A stretch of DNA of 64,000 bases from assembly GCA_032718565.1 (NCBI GenBank), contig JAVGVS010000095.1:1472853-1536852 (forward strand). Direction: 5' to 3'. The DNA is from Distichodus sexfasciatus (Eukaryota > Chordata > Actinopteri > Characiformes > Distichodontidae). The notes under the pieces are model-generated. The model did no database searches. It was not told the origin of the DNA and worked only from the letters and a program-made list of their open reading frames with translations. The position numbers were made by a program, and so were the translations under genes. This document shows positions 44,060 through 56,598 of this stretch, piece after piece. Positions within the stretch are counted from its first letter, which is position 1, and each line of letters opens with the position of its first letter.

Positions 44060-44362
44060 AACACAGTGGTGCAGTCGTTAGAGCTGTCACCTCACAACAA
44101 GAAGGTTCTGGTCCTCATCAACCTGATAGGGAATCCAGGGGTGTCCAGTTGTTGTCCTGGAGGGCCAGTATCCTGGAGATTTTGATCACACCTGGTGAGT
44201 CAGTTCTGGTGAACTTCTACCTGAGATGAGGTGTCAATGTTCTGTACTCAAGTATGAAGGAAAACCTTCAGGATGCCAGCCCTCCAGGTCTGGAACTGAA
44301 CACCCCTGGATTAAGCAGCACATATAATGAATGGATGAATGAATGAATGAATGAATGTGTGC
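44060..44362 (+). repeat. SINE type B split by a MITE
   Basis: The head ACAGTGGTGCAGTCGTTAG with CACCTCACAACAAGAAGG and the tail ending in (TGAA)n are type B. The middle is replaced by the MITE at 44136-44308. Confidence 0.65.
44136..44308. mobile_element. 173-bp hAT-like MITE inside SINE type B
   Basis: The ends CAGGGGTGTCCAG and the inverted CTGAACACCCCTG extend into about 40 bp of imperfect inverted repeat containing CCTGGAGGGCC. This terminus belongs to a widespread fish hAT MITE style. No clear target duplication remains. Confidence 0.65.
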
Positions 44363-46170
44363 CTTAAAAATGCTATGATAAGGAAAAATGAGTGCGAGAG
44401 ATAGATCTTAATAAAGTTTAAGAAACCACTCCTCCCCACTGTCCCATAGAATGGTTTATTGCTTTTTTGCTGCATGGTGAATACAGTAGATTCAGCATTT
44501 ACACTGTATTAAAGCAATAAGTTCAGCAATACAAGTTCTCCAGATCTTTTTTTACTGTCATTGCTGATGATGAAAGACTGGAGCACAACAAAAAAATGGA
44601 ACACACACTGAAGACAAAAGTGCTGATGTTCACTAGTTTGACTCTGTGTTGTGCTTTTGTTAATGCCTATCAATCAGGGATATTGACTCGCACCCAACGT
44701 CAGTGATGGAACGAGTCCTGGGCATAATTGCCCTTTCAGAGCTGCTGTGGGTTCCTGCATGTCTGATAGGATCTTAATGAGTTCACGCTTGATGGTGACT
44801 GCAGACAAAATGGCTCTACCAAGGCTTCTGTCTCTCTCTTCCTCTCTCTCTGTTTTTCTCTCAAAAAGACAAAACACATGGCAGTGCAAAGATAAACCCT
44901 CTGGCCTTCTATTGCACTATTTCTTTATCTTAAAACTGAGAAATAGTCGATAACTGATTTATCACTCGGAATCCTTGTGTAATTTCGAGTTGGCAGACTT
45001 GGTCTGGCAACGAAACGGAACAGAGAGATAAAAATCTTACACAGCGCTCACGTCTGCAAAAACAGCTGAGGGTTAACGTTCTCCGAGGAGCGGGGTCAGG
45101 TGTGAGAGAGAGAGAGAGACGAGCCCCGTGCTTTTCAGTCAGCCTAAAATCCCTTTATCTCAGCCTGCCACAGTACCCAGCAGCCAGGCTGTCAGCCAGG
45201 CAGGTAGAGAGAAGAAAGGAGAGGAGAAAAGAGGTGGGGTGGGTAACGAAGACAAAAGGCAAAAAGGGAAACTGGGATGGAGAGTTGAAATGTCGGGGGA
45301 AGAGAAAGGTAAAGGGAGAAAAAGGAAGAAGATTTTTAATGGTCATTTAGTTTGCATCTCTGCAACTCACAATTCAGAGCAGTGTTATCTACCTGCTGGC
45401 CATGTGGCCTCAAAAATAATCAGTATATTAATGATCTTGGTATTACCTTAAATATTTCAGTACAGTCTCTGAACGGTTAAAAAAAGGCTTTGTTAAACAA
45501 CTTACTATTGTGATTCAAGCTTCTGAAAATATCACTGAATTTTTAACCAGAAAGATGAATGTGTTTTAAATTATGTATTATTTCATTATTAATTACAATG
45601 ATTCTAATTATGAATTATTAAAACTGAAAATTTCCTCTTGCCTGCAAATGAAGGTCATATTACTGAGGCGCATAGAGCATTCTCCTTCAAATCATCAACG
45701 TTTTAGGGCAAGTTCCGTCTCTTAACTTTAATATATTCTGCTCTCATTAATAACAGAACTTGCTGATCCCTCTCCAGAATATTTCATCTTAATTTATGAT
45801 TCTATTACTGTCCCTGTGACAGAGATGGGAGTATTTCTCGTCCTGCCCAGAGTGACGGCATGTCATGTTGTTGAATACGACAGCATTAAGGAATGTCTAA
45901 TCTCTGTGTGCCTGTCAGTAGGAGACACGTCTCTCTGCCATCAAAGTAGCGCCGGCAGTTTGATATCAAAGGCCCATCTCCTATACGATGTGATAGCCGA
46001 TGACGCTGTTGCCGGTGATGTAAGGTGGGAGATTAGTCGTGTTCAGCAGTGCAGAATCCTTTACCAGGAAACATGACAATCGTATGAGCTGCATTGTTCG
46101 GCCTGACAGGCACAGCGTCTTTTCAAACAATGGACACCATTCAAACAATGGGTAATGAATCTGGCTTAGA
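44363..46170. other. Unassigned; GA-rich run and a complex block
   Basis: A (GA)n run lies near 45102-45120, with purine-rich sequence to 45340. 45830-46080 is complex and non-repetitive, with no supported exon. The rest is AT-rich. Confidence 0.35.
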
Positions 46171-46178
46171 AACACACA

Positions 46179-46214
<36 letters not shown>
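46171..46214. repeat. (CA)n microsatellite
   Basis: About 20 CA dinucleotides, followed by GCTTATCTTTGTGTGGGC, an edge of the (CA)n-linked repeat. Confidence 0.9.
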
Positions 46215-46218
<4 letters not shown>

Positions 46219-46283
46219 TTCATGCCTTGCTTGCTTATCTTTGTGTGGGCATTTCACTGACTCCCACAATGACTTGCAGACTA

Positions 46284-46640
46284 AGCAGTGTTGGGGAGTA
46301 TCTGACTACAAGAAGTAAAAATAGGAAGCGTAGTTAGTCGCATAACGGTTAGGGAGTTCACCCTGTGATCAGAAGGTTGCTGTTTCGAATTCCCGACCAG
46401 TAAAGGTACCACTGAAGGATTTGCCCCCAAGTACTGCTCTTTGTCAGCGTCCCACTGTTCCTTCACGGATGGGTCAAATGTAGAGGTCACATTTCACCAT
46501 GTTGCACTGTGTGCTGTGCCGTGGTGTGTTCACAATGACAATCACTCACTTTCACTAACTTTCCTTTTTTTCTGTGGCTTGTCATTAGTGAAGCTACTTT
46601 GAAAATGGTGTAACTTTCTGACTGGTGTTGAATTGGAAAA
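46284..46640. mobile_element. hAT-like MITE remnant with a SINE inside
   Basis: AGCAGTGTTGGGGAGTATCT near 46284 matches the CAGTGTTGGGGAGTAGC terminus (inverted at 55555). TGAAGCTACTTTGAAAATGG near 46588 matches its subterminal sequence. A type A SINE sits between them at 46323-46556. The right terminus is not clearly preserved. Confidence 0.5.
46323..46556 (+). repeat. tRNA-derived SINE type A
   Basis: Near-complete type A with the head CATAACGGTTAGGGAGTTC, body and tail. It lies inside a hAT-like MITE remnant. Confidence 0.8.
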
Positions 46641-48750
46641 ATTGGCATTTACTCTACTCTACCTCTATGCTTCAGGATTTTATAATATATGAGTACTAGG
46701 ACACCTCAATGTTCAACAAATGTATTTACTAATACACACTGATTACTGATCACATGGAACAATAATGAGCACATTAAGACATACAGTCCAGGCAAATGGG
46801 GAAAGGAACACAGTGTAACATCGGGGTTCAAACACACAAAAGAAAAAAGGGAAAATGGGCAGTCACACATAATCATAATAATAAAAATCCATTTTGGGGA
46901 GAAAATGAATTAACACTGTGTGTGTGTGTGAGAGAAAAGTGTGTGTGTGACCTACATGGTAATTAAAGCCAGTTTTTTTTTGTAACCTTGACCCTGAAAG
47001 GCTGCCATATTCCATTCTACATCTCACAAAGTGAACAGGTGGCTCTTAACGATCTCCCAAATGGGTAGAGAGAGAGAGAAAGAGAGTGAGAGAGAGAGAG
47101 CGAGAGAGAAACATTACGAGGTAGGAGAAGAAACTGCAGGCTATGCTAAAAAGAGAAAAAGAAGATAAATGGCTAAACTGAGGGAAGCAGAGACATGGTG
47201 AACAGACACACTCACAGCTACAGATGTGGAGGCAGAAACAGAGACAGTAGAGGAACCAGAACCAGATGGCTAAAGATGAAAAGAAACTCTTTTAAAGCTG
47301 CAGTCCGAGATTCCAGAACAATGCAGTACTGTTTACCGTTCATGCTCCATTTCTCAGCAAGGAATAACACAAAGAACAAACCAGTATCTGATTTTCTGAA
47401 ACATTGACATGCAAGATTTAATTACCTTGCTCAAAATATTATGGAATATTCTCACAAAAACTAGCATAAAAATGGCACAAAGAGCCTCGTTTGGAAGCTC
47501 TGGATGTCTTGTTTCATTTCCAGTCTAAGCTGAATCAAAGTTAGATACTGACCACGCTTTGCAAGATACTCTCTCAGAGAATCAGTTTAGAGACAAATTA
47601 TTTTTCATAAAACAATGGGAGGACGGTAATGCTTTCATGGGTCATAAATAATCAAACAGTTCTTACAGAAATGCACAGGTCTCAGTAGACTGAGCAAATA
47701 TGGATGAAAAGCTGAGAAAGACTGAGGCACTAGCATAATATATATATATAAATTAAAAATCCTTTATTACACAGAGGCATTTATTTCATGTAAAATGTTA
47801 TTTAAAATCCTAAACTTGTAATTACAGAGTTATATGGTTCCATCTGATTATGTTATGTGCACTAAGCATGTCATGTCCATGCATTAAGGGTGAGGCAGAA
47901 CTTAGGTGTAAAGTTTTTTGACAAAATGGTGCATTGTTAAAAATGCAAGATTATTCTTTATACAAAGAGAGGTATTTTCAGATTGCAAGTATATCTGATT
48001 GGTATTAAATTCACAGAAGTGGCATCTGATAGGCTACTGTGTCTGCATTGCATACACTCATTCCATCACAGCACACTCTGGGCAGCTGCGATGTGCAGTT
48101 GGAGGATGTAGTCCACCTTGGCAAAGATGGAAGGAAGAATCAGTGGCCATTGGCTGTAGCTTAGCAACTTTTTAGCATAAGCAGCTTGTACCAGCCGTTT
48201 AAAAGTAGCTTCCCCAGCAGAAGCAAAACACGGGAATGGACAGACAAACCCTGAACTAACACCAGCCCAGAGACAAAGCGGACAAGTTCACTTAAAAAAC
48301 AGAGAGACACAGATAAAGCACATTAGGGCAAATGAGACTCAGACACAGACTGAAAGGACTGCACAAAACATGGAAGCCACTAGTGAGCTAACAGGAAATC
48401 ACAGCCCAGACCAGATAAAATATTTCAGAGGCAATTTAAAAGTAGACACGCTTGTTCATAGCATAAAATACTGTAAAAGCTGACGACACACACATATGCA
48501 CACATTACAGATCAACAAAACCTAAAGAAAAATGTACCTTCCACACACCATCACATGACAGCACATATGAGGGCATGTGCGTTGAATAAGTCCCTTAACC
48601 AACCTAGGACTCGAAACTGTGAAAAAGTTATATCCTGCCTAAAGATCATTTCTTGCTACCTGTTAAACTGTGAACGTTTAGAAAATTGGAAATATAGATA
48701 CATTTGAAAAATATAGACTTTGGTTTTAGCTAACTGTGCTGTGCTATAGT
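46641..48750. other. Unassigned stretch with GA-rich run
   Basis: (GA)n-rich sequence at 47068-47110. No exon or transposon was recognised in the remainder. Confidence 0.35.
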
Positions 48751-48756
48751 ATGCAT

Positions 48757-49248
48757 GGCAGTTGGTAGTGTAACAGTTAGGGAGTACGCTCCATGATCGG
48801 AAGGTTTCTGGTTCAAATCACAGAGAAATAAAGGTACCACTGAGGTACTCATGAGCAAGGTACCGTCCCCAAGTATTGCTCTCCAGGTGCTTTTTTTTTA
48901 GTGAGTGATTATTTGTCTTTGTGAACACACCACAGCACAGCACATGGTGCACCACAACGAAATGTGACCTCTGCATTTAACCCATCCGTGAAGGAGCAGT
49001 GGGCAGCTAACAAGTGCCCAGGGAGCAGTGCTTGGGGACGGTACCTTGCTCATGAGTACCTCAGTGGTAACTTTACCGGCCCTGAATTCAAACCTGCGAC
49101 CTTCTGATCACGGGGTGAACACCCTACCATTATGCCACCAACTGCCCATCAGCTGCCCACTGCTCCTACACAGATGGGTCAAATGCGGAGGTCACAATTC
49201 GTTGTGGTGCTGTTGTGCGTTCACAATGACAAATAATCACTTCCTCAG
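48757..49248. repeat. SINE type A nested in another SINE type A, opposite strand
   Basis: A + strand copy runs 48757-48893 and resumes at about 49147-49248. Between them lies a near full-length minus-strand copy (about 48894-49146), starting from poly-T and the reversed tail (AGTGAGTGATTATTTGTC) and ending at the reversed head (CACCAACTGCCC). The outer copy is interrupted just before GCTGCCCACTGCTCC, and the two parts rejoin to the usual body. Confidence 0.8.
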
Positions 49249-50354
49249 TATATTAAGGTGAAAATAAAATAATTCCTGACAGAGTTATGGTGTAGTCAGT
49301 AATGTTGACTACACTGCTCAGGTAAAATATTCTAAAAATTTAAGCCTGTGACATTTTCTTTTCTATTGCTTCACATAAACATTTTTGAGGCCCAGTTTTT
49401 TATGAAGTTCAAAGAAGGCAGATGGAATTTTATTCACTGAAGGTTGGGTGTCTTACCCTCATCTTTTTTTTTTCGATCCCCTGTCAGGCTAACACCGAAC
49501 AAACCTGGTCCATGTTGGATTTGTCTTAGCAGCAGTTCTGCAGTGTTGATCAAAGCCAAGGAGTGGGGTTTGCACACACAAGTAAATGCTGTTCCAGTTG
49601 ATTTCCTCTTTTGTGTGATTTAGATGCTCTGGGTTGCTCTCCTCTGCTCCCAGCACACTGTTTACTTTCTGTCCGGACTAGATTGGATTCTTTGATGTTT
49701 CTATTTCACAGTAACTGGATGCATTTTACCCTTTTTACCCGGACCGTCATGCAGGTGAACCTGCTGAGCTTCTATAAGCAAAAACCTGGGCTTCCTGGGC
49801 TTGTGTTGCACAATTTGCATGCACACTCATAAAAGCACAGCAACACACATCAATACACATGCAAATACATGGACACACACTTATGAATACATATACACAC
49901 TCTCACACACATCAGTAGAGAGGCATAAGCATGTGCACACACACGTACAGCCAAATCTTTTTTTCATCAGGTCTTACCAAAGAGTGTCATTTTGCTGGCC
50001 TTAAACATTGCAAAGCATCTTGGTTCTTTACTGAAAGTAGAACCAAACAGAAAAATCTCTCTTCTAGTTGATCACCAAACACACACACACACACACCAGA
50101 TGGAAAAACACAACAGTGGACACACAAAGAAAAAAGAGAATAGGCAGACTTAAGTAGAGAAACAGAAACAAGAGACAGGTGTGAGTAAATAAGTAAACCA
50201 ATGGAATCAAGCAAACGCTAACCAACTGACTTAAACACAACAGAATATGAGACTAGACTAGAGTCTAGAGATCAGAGCAACACGGGGCAGAACACAAGAC
50301 TAAGGACAGAGGCCAGCTCCAGCTGGCTGATTGGGGAGACATGACAATGTGTCC
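49249..50354. other. Unassigned, with (CA)-rich sequence
   Basis: CA-rich patches lie near 49840-49950 and 50080-50096. No exon supported. Confidence 0.35.
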
Positions 50355-50424
50355 TGTAATAATAATAATAATAATAATGATGATGATGACGATGATGATG
50401 ACGATGATGATGACGATGATGATA
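50355..50424. repeat. Compound trinucleotide repeat (AAT)n(GAT/GAC)n
   Basis: About seven AAT units followed by about fifteen GAT/GAC units. One frame reads as poly-Asn/poly-Asp, but it is flanked by stops and has no gene context. Confidence 0.95.
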
Positions 50425-51060
50425 AAATTATGCATGGGTGCCTATCAAGAAAGCTTTACAAAAATGCTATACTTCACACACATAATAACAAAATAATAAC
50501 ACACATCATAAAACAAAAAGCAAAATTGTTAATACAGTGCATCCCTTAAAACTGGGGTCAAACAGAAGATTTTTAATAAGGAGTGTTTTAAGGTGTGTTT
50601 CAAACTCAATAACCAAAAAACAAATATTTTATCTATTTTGTTATTCAAATCAATGTCTGAACATTTCTGGAAAAAAATATTTTTCTTATGAGCTCCTCAC
50701 AAGGAAAAAAAAATCCGTTAAGCCACAAAAAAATGACAGATGTTTGAAATATTTGAAATCTGAAATAATGAAACACAATTAATGTACATAGTCTGTTTTA
50801 AGAGCAATATCTAAAGGAAGCCCTGGAAGTAGAGACCTGCTCACAGCCTTTAACACAGCACAACATACAGTAGCAGCGCCTCCTTGTGGATGCCAATGGG
50901 AAGTGTAGCTACATCTCTGACGACAAAAAAATTCATGTGTTAATATGAGCATCTGCTGGAGGCAAGTGAGAACATGGACTAGAAAGAGGTGTGAAGATTT
51001 TACTTATTTACTTATTTATGTATTTTATTCAATGTTACTTTTGCTACCCTACTATGTGAA
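50425..51060. other. Unassigned AT-rich sequence
   Basis: No exon or repeat recognised. Confidence 0.35.
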
Positions 51061-51062
51061 TT

Positions 51063-51422
51063 TAAGTGAGTGATTATTTGGCATTGTGAACACAGCACAG
51101 TGCACCACAACAAAATGTGACCCATCCATGAAGCATTTGACTCATTCGAGGGCAGCTTTTAGGTAACGCTGGGAAGCAGCGGTATCTTTACCAGTCCGGG
51201 ATTTGAAGTGGCAACCTTCTGATCATAGGGCAAACTCCCTGTGCTACCAACTAAGTGGGTAAAGTCCTGCACTCCAGAACAGGAGGTTGCATGTTCGAGT
51301 CCGGGCTTGGCTCAGAGTGAGAGGTAGTTGGAAGGAAGAGGGAGGTGTGGGGCAGTTTTAGGGACAGTTGGTAGTTGTGCTGTGCCGTGGCGTGTTCACA
51401 GTGACAAATAATCACTCCCTTT
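51063..51422. repeat. Two SINE type A parts head to head
   Basis: A minus-strand copy (51063-51255, tail first, head at CTGTGCTACCAACTA) abuts a decayed copy in + orientation. That second copy has a B-box-like GTTCGAGTCC at about 51294-51303 and the family tail (CAGTGACAAATAATCACTCC) at 51399-51418. The arrangement could be an insertion into an older copy or two fused fragments. Confidence 0.6.
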
Positions 51423-51825
51423 CACTAAATGACTTTGCTATTAATATTTTAGATTACTGAGTGGTTTGCTGATGTGTGTATGTTGAGTTTGTAGCTACAT
51501 GTGGGCGCGTGTAGAAATGGAATACTTAAATGAGCATTTATTTTACAAGCGCAGCCCTGAGCAGAAATATGTGGGGGTGGCTCAGGGCCTGGAACAAAGG
51601 TTATTTTAGCTGCCCAAAAAGAACTGACGCAACTTCAAAAATCGATCTATCATGCCAAAAAGAAAGCTACAGTTGGAATGTCAGTATATTTCATGATCAG
51701 ACACAGAGAGATACAGAGATACAGATGGGAACAATACTTTACGTCTTGCGTCTTTACATATTTAGATACTTTAAGGTTTGTCAAACACAGTGGGCATAAG
51801 TCCTCCTCCTCAGTGGCAGTGTGAA
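51423..51825. other. Unassigned sequence
   Basis: No exon or repeat recognised between the SINE pair and the long (CA)n tract. Confidence 0.35.
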
Positions 51826-51837
51826 CACGCACGCACG

Positions 51838-51898
<61 letters not shown>
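51826..51898. repeat. Compound (ACGC)n(CA)n microsatellite
   Basis: Starts ACGCACGCACGCACGC and continues as about 27 CA dinucleotides. Alternating purine-pyrimidine sequence of this length is Z-DNA prone. Confidence 0.95.
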
Positions 51899-51901
<3 letters not shown>

Positions 51902-52245
51902 CTTCCTGCTGTGTTTATGAGATACCACTGACATCCATTATGACTATATGTAAATAAAACTACAGCTAAACCTAACCTAACCTACTAATACTAATACAAA
52001 TACTAAAAACAATACCTAACCTTAACTTCAATAAACAAAATAAAATCTTTTACCTCTTCAACCTCTTTTACTTTACGTTTTTCAAATAAAACCTGCAGTT
52101 TTTTCTATAAAAGCGTTCCTTATCCTCATAAAATAAATATGCACATACAAAAATGTCTCCACAAAGCCACAAAAATTGTTTCATGACAATTGAGTCCTAA
52201 CAAACCCCTAAATACAAGCCCCAACACACACACACACACACACAT
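51899..52245. repeat. (CA)n-linked dispersed repeat
   Basis: Contains TATGACTATATGTAAATAAA, ACCTAACCTAACCTAC, TTTTACCTCTTCAACC and TGTCTCCACAAAGCC, between two (CA)n tracts. The order is the same as at 62340-62640. Confidence 0.65.
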
Positions 52246-53029
52246 ACGGCACATGTGTAATGACTCTCCGCCTTACCCATTCTGTGTGTGTGTGTGTGTG
52301 TGTGTGAAAACGCATGTGTGTGAAAGTGAATCCAAGCAAGGACACCAGCTACACCAAAACCATCCATCATTTGTAACAGCCATAAAACACGTTGGGTCGG
52401 ACTGCAGTCTCACTGTCAAGGGCATCGGCCCCCGAGCTGCCACATCCATGGCACCATCCGTTTCAACCATGTGGGCTGTTGTATCGTTATTTAGTTGTTA
52501 TTTAATTTACTTCACAGATCACAAAAAGCCTGGCTTAGCACAACTACCAGCATATAACTAACAGCATAATCTGCACAAACCAGTTAAAGACCAACTAAGA
52601 GCTACTGTCACCATGAGGCGGTTTTAGATGGATATTTAAGCAGGGCGATAAATGCAGACCAAATTTGTGCACACGCACATGCACACATTTACACACACAT
52701 ACTCACCCACTCACCCATAACCACACACAAAACACAGAGTGGGGGAGGGAGAGACAAACATGTTTTAATGTTTTTTAATGTGCAAGCATCTGCAATAATT
52801 ATCGACATTCTGAAAGCACTGTATTTTCATTATTGTCATTAGTAGCCAGTTTATGCATGTGATCAATTATTTCTAATTGAGGAAACATTTTCTGCATTTC
52901 CATACAAATATACAACATAAAAACAAACTGCTAGTTTTGTACCGTTAGCAAAAATAACACATGCTACATTGTCAATACTGCTGGTTATTGCATTACTTTT
53001 TAAACTAAATGTGGAAATGTTCTTTGGTA
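52246..53029. other. Unassigned, with (TG)n at 52282-52306
   Basis: A (TG)n tract lies about 40 bp after a (CA)n tract at 52222-52243, giving an inverted pair. No exon supported. Confidence 0.4.
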
Positions 53030-53108
53030 GGGGCATTTGGTAGCATAAAGGTTAGGAAGTTTGCCTTGTGATCAAAAGGTAGCCATTTCGAGTTCAGGAC
53101 TGGTCTTC
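53030..53108 (+). repeat. SINE type A, 5' head only
   Basis: GGTAGCATAAAGGTTAGG and TTGTGATCAAAAGG match the tRNA-like head. The body and tail are missing. Confidence 0.6.
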
Positions 53109-54600
53109 ACTTCAATTTGTAGTCTAGATTATATCAAGATTACATTTCATGTCAATATATTATAAGTTGTTTAAATGTATGTAATACTGTAAATAAATTG
53201 AACGTTGTAATACAAGGTAAATTTACACAAATATCACAAAAACATAGCTGTACATTGATAAACCAAAGCTGTATAATACTTTATATAGATTCAGGATGTG
53301 GTGCGATACTAGAGTCAAACTGAAAAACAACGACTGAGGTGTTAACTCTGAACTTCTTTTATGTAAATTAATACGATTAGATCAGTAGTTCACAACATTT
53401 TCTTCACCATGACCCAGTTTTTAACCACGCTGGTTTACAAACTATTGTTTGATATTAAATAAGCCATTCTAACATTTTAAGTGGAAGGAAACAGTAAAAA
53501 AAGGAAGCAATTTAAGCTGCTGGAAAACGGGTTAACATAATAATAATTATAATTATGATTATGATGATGATTATTTATTGTTGCTGTTGTCATCATTATT
53601 ATTATTATTATATATCAACTTACATTTTATGATACACTTTGTCTTGATGTGAAAACTTAAGCTTACTCCTTTGAATAGTGCTGGGAAATCTGATTGTGGC
53701 TCAGCATTAGAGCTTGATGGTTTTAAAATGCTTACACTTCCAACTCTGCCTTGTGGGTCTTTCAGAACAAGCTGCTAAATAAGACAAATTTGCATCACGA
53801 GCCACAAGTTGAACACACCTGGCTTACATTAATTACAGATTATAACTGAAGGATCTGGTATTACTCCTGTGTAAAAAACTGACTACTTTCCAACATTCTT
53901 TCATGAAGACAAGTTGTTGTGCCCCATTGTTGTGTACATGTAATTTCAAATGTCAAGTAATTGTTTGTAGCCAATTGTAATATATTGTTATTATTGTTTG
54001 CATGCAAATAATCAGATCTACTCTGAAATAAAACTCTTTGATAAGAAGTATAGCGCTGTGACTTTTTCAAGACTGATCAAACTTTCCTAAAGGTTTTTTT
54101 CAGCCAGCACAGGGCAACTGATGCAGCTTTGTATTTAATAAGATATCAGTCACAGTCCTGTAGGGACTTTTATCTCATCTGAGATCTCACACATTCTCTC
54201 TCTGTCTTTCGCACATGGCTCATTGATCTGACATTTGTCAAAAAGAGGTCCACCACAAAGATGCATGCGGTGAGCAGTGGAAAGTCACTCTGCATGGTTT
54301 GTCAAGAATCATTTTCCAACTACTGTCAAGTCAATTATGGTTTGCATGGTTAAGTGTGCTTTGCATCACTTGCAACCCTGTGTATTTTTTGCACTGCTTC
54401 TACTATTTGCACAACTGTTAAACATGTATATATCACTGGTCACTTTTTTAACTAACTATATCTGCACAAATTATTGAAAAGTATTGCACAGAATGGTTCT
54501 CCAATGCTGCTATAATATCTGTACAAACTTAAATTTCAGTCAGACTTTTTAAGGATACACTTCTACTAATAGACTGGATATTGTAATCTTTCATATTGAA
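53109..54600. other. Unassigned AT-rich stretch
   Basis: An (ATT)n-rich patch lies at 53540-53612. No exon supported. Confidence 0.35.
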
Positions 54601-54815
54601 AACTGTCAGTCAATTTCCACTTTTAGCCTAAAATGTATATTTTGTGCCCTATTTATTTATATATTGTTTTTTCCATGTGTCTTATCTGCTCTTTGTTCTC
54701 TATTTCTTGTTGCACTGTGTAAACTGGAGCCACGTCTTCTCGTCTCTCTGTATATCTGTACAATACATAGAAGAGATGACAATAAAGTTTACTTTGACTT
54801 TGACTATTTGCAATT
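54600..54815 (+). repeat. LINE 3' UTR fragment
   Basis: TTGTTGCACTGTGTAAACTG, then GAGCCACGTCTTCTCGTCTC, then GACAATAAAGTTTACTTTGA with TTTGACT repeats, is a 3' end that I recognise as typical of fish non-LTR retrotransposons. No coding part is attached. Confidence 0.55.
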
Positions 54816-55099
54816 TTGTGCTCATCACACATTCTGTTAAAATGCACATAAATCCTTAACATTTCTACCCGCTTATGCTGAAGTGCAAAGTAAACCATTT
54901 GGCCTCATTGGGTTTCTGTGCTGCATTTGCCTGGGAACATGAAGAATATTGTTCAGACGGTGTTTCATGTGTGGTAGGCCACAAGAAGAATGGTTTTATA
55001 ATGCACAAGCTCATAAAGAGAACCACAGTTTATACTTAAAGTGCACATATTTGGTGTTCTGTCAATGATCTTGTGTGACCAGTACCACTTTGGGCTAGT
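54816..55099. other. Unassigned sequence
   Basis: No exon or repeat recognised. Confidence 0.3.
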
Positions 55100-55555
55100 C
55101 AGTGTTGAGGAAGCTACTTTTAAAATGCAACTTTTCAAGGTAAAGCTACTTATGATTAAAAGCAGCAAAGCTCAAGCCATACAACTGTTTTAATATAGTA
55201 CCAGCTACAGAGAAAAAGCAGCTAACTACAAAGCTATTTCACGGCCACTAGCCCCCGTCTTCACTAAGGCAGTCTTCTTCATTTGACTATGTCTCAATTG
55301 TGTGTTGTGATGCAATGAGTGTGTGCCGTGCAGGCATTGTAGCTTATCAGACGTCACATCTGCCAATTTAACACCAATCAAAAGCACCTGCTAGTTGAAA
55401 ATACTTTTGTAAAGAGTCACCATCACTATTGGTTAAAAAAAAGCACTAACTTTGAAAACTTTTAAATAAAAAGGTAATTTTGCTTTGATATGCTTCACTA
55501 CTGATAAGCTACTGAAAAAGATTGCTACTTAACAGTTAGCTACTCCCCAACACTG
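55100..55555. mobile_element. hAT-like MITE (456 bp)
   Basis: The ends CAGTGTTGAGGAAGCTACTT and the inverted AGCTACTCCCCAACACTG, with repeated AAGCTACTT motifs inside both ends, match the MITE remnant at 46284. Non-coding. The flanks do not show a clear 8-bp duplication. Confidence 0.7.
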
Positions 55556-56598
55556 GAACCATGTCTTGGCTGAAGTCTTAGCCACTGTTTGTGGCTTATA
55601 ATCTCAAATAGGTCACACTTAGTACTAGAGATGCTTGACGTTTCCTGCTTCCTGACTTTTGAGCTCTTAATATTTAGACAGAGCTGATTTTTTGTAAGTA
55701 AGGTATTGAGCTTTTGTATAGAATATTAATAATCAGAGTACTGTTTCTGCAAGTAATCAAAAATAAATAAATACAACTTTATAGGTATAGTCTCAGAACT
55801 AAAATGGCTAGTGCATGAAAATAATATGATAACGGTTCATGTAAAGTTGCAAAAAGGACAACAGTCGTAGCTGATTCTCACAAGAGAAATGTAATTATTT
55901 CAGTTTCATGAGACTAAACTCCTAATTAAATATGTAAAACTTAAAAACTAAGATTGAGCTAATGAATATATTTAATTTCGTACAATTTACACATATGAAG
56001 AGTTGACATTTACTCAATAATTAATTAATAGACTACAGTGGTGTTTAGTTAATGGTGTATTACAGACGTGTGTAGTAATAAGTTAACTATTAATAACTGG
56101 TTCATAGACTACAAAAGGGTTTAGTGACTTATGACAAGCATGTCGGATGTTATTCTCCCTTCATTTCCTTAGTAATGCTTTAACCAAACTGCAAGTCGCC
56201 AGGACCACAAGTGGCCATTTTCTGCTAAGTACGACTTAGGCTTCTCCCTGTGTGCACGGTCGACAAGTTTTGGACATCAAGTAACATTGGTAAGGGTGTC
56301 AAATTTAAATCCAAATGACCATAGCCAGCAGAAAAAGTGTTTTAAAGCAATAAAACAGAAAACTAATTTACACGTTTACAGTCAAGGCTTAGCTGTTATT
56401 GGAAACGGAATCAGCAAACAGTGAGATGGGAGAATAGACATAGGTAGGTAAGAAAAAAGAATTTGGTTAAGAATTTTTAAAGTTAAAAATGGAAATCCTA
56501 AAGGTTTAATTTTTTGCATATTGTTAGTTCATTTTGTGACTGTAGGTGTTTTGTGTTCTAGTGAACCCATCTTACTTCTGCAGGTTGTGTACACTGTA
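55556..56598. other. Upstream region of the Ig gene
   Basis: AT-rich with no recognised repeat. It should contain the promoter and 5' UTR of the gene starting at 56599, but I cannot place a TATA box or start site with confidence. A CTTCTGCAG acceptor-like motif at 56575-56583, just upstream of the ATG, leaves open a non-coding first exon further upstream. Confidence 0.4.

Noticed and set aside
50331..50549. Poly-Asn/poly-Asp protein
   Set aside because: It is the (AAT)n(GAT)n microsatellite read in one frame.
51650..51934. Cys-Val repeat protein on the minus strand
   Set aside because: It is the (CA)n microsatellite translated. The same applies to frames at 13103-13354, 19318-19736, 37867-38233 and 45981-46223.
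1654..53108. tRNA genes suggested by A-box and B-box motifs
   Set aside because: Each is the head of a SINE followed by the same body and tail; no cloverleaf with a proper acceptor stem was seen.
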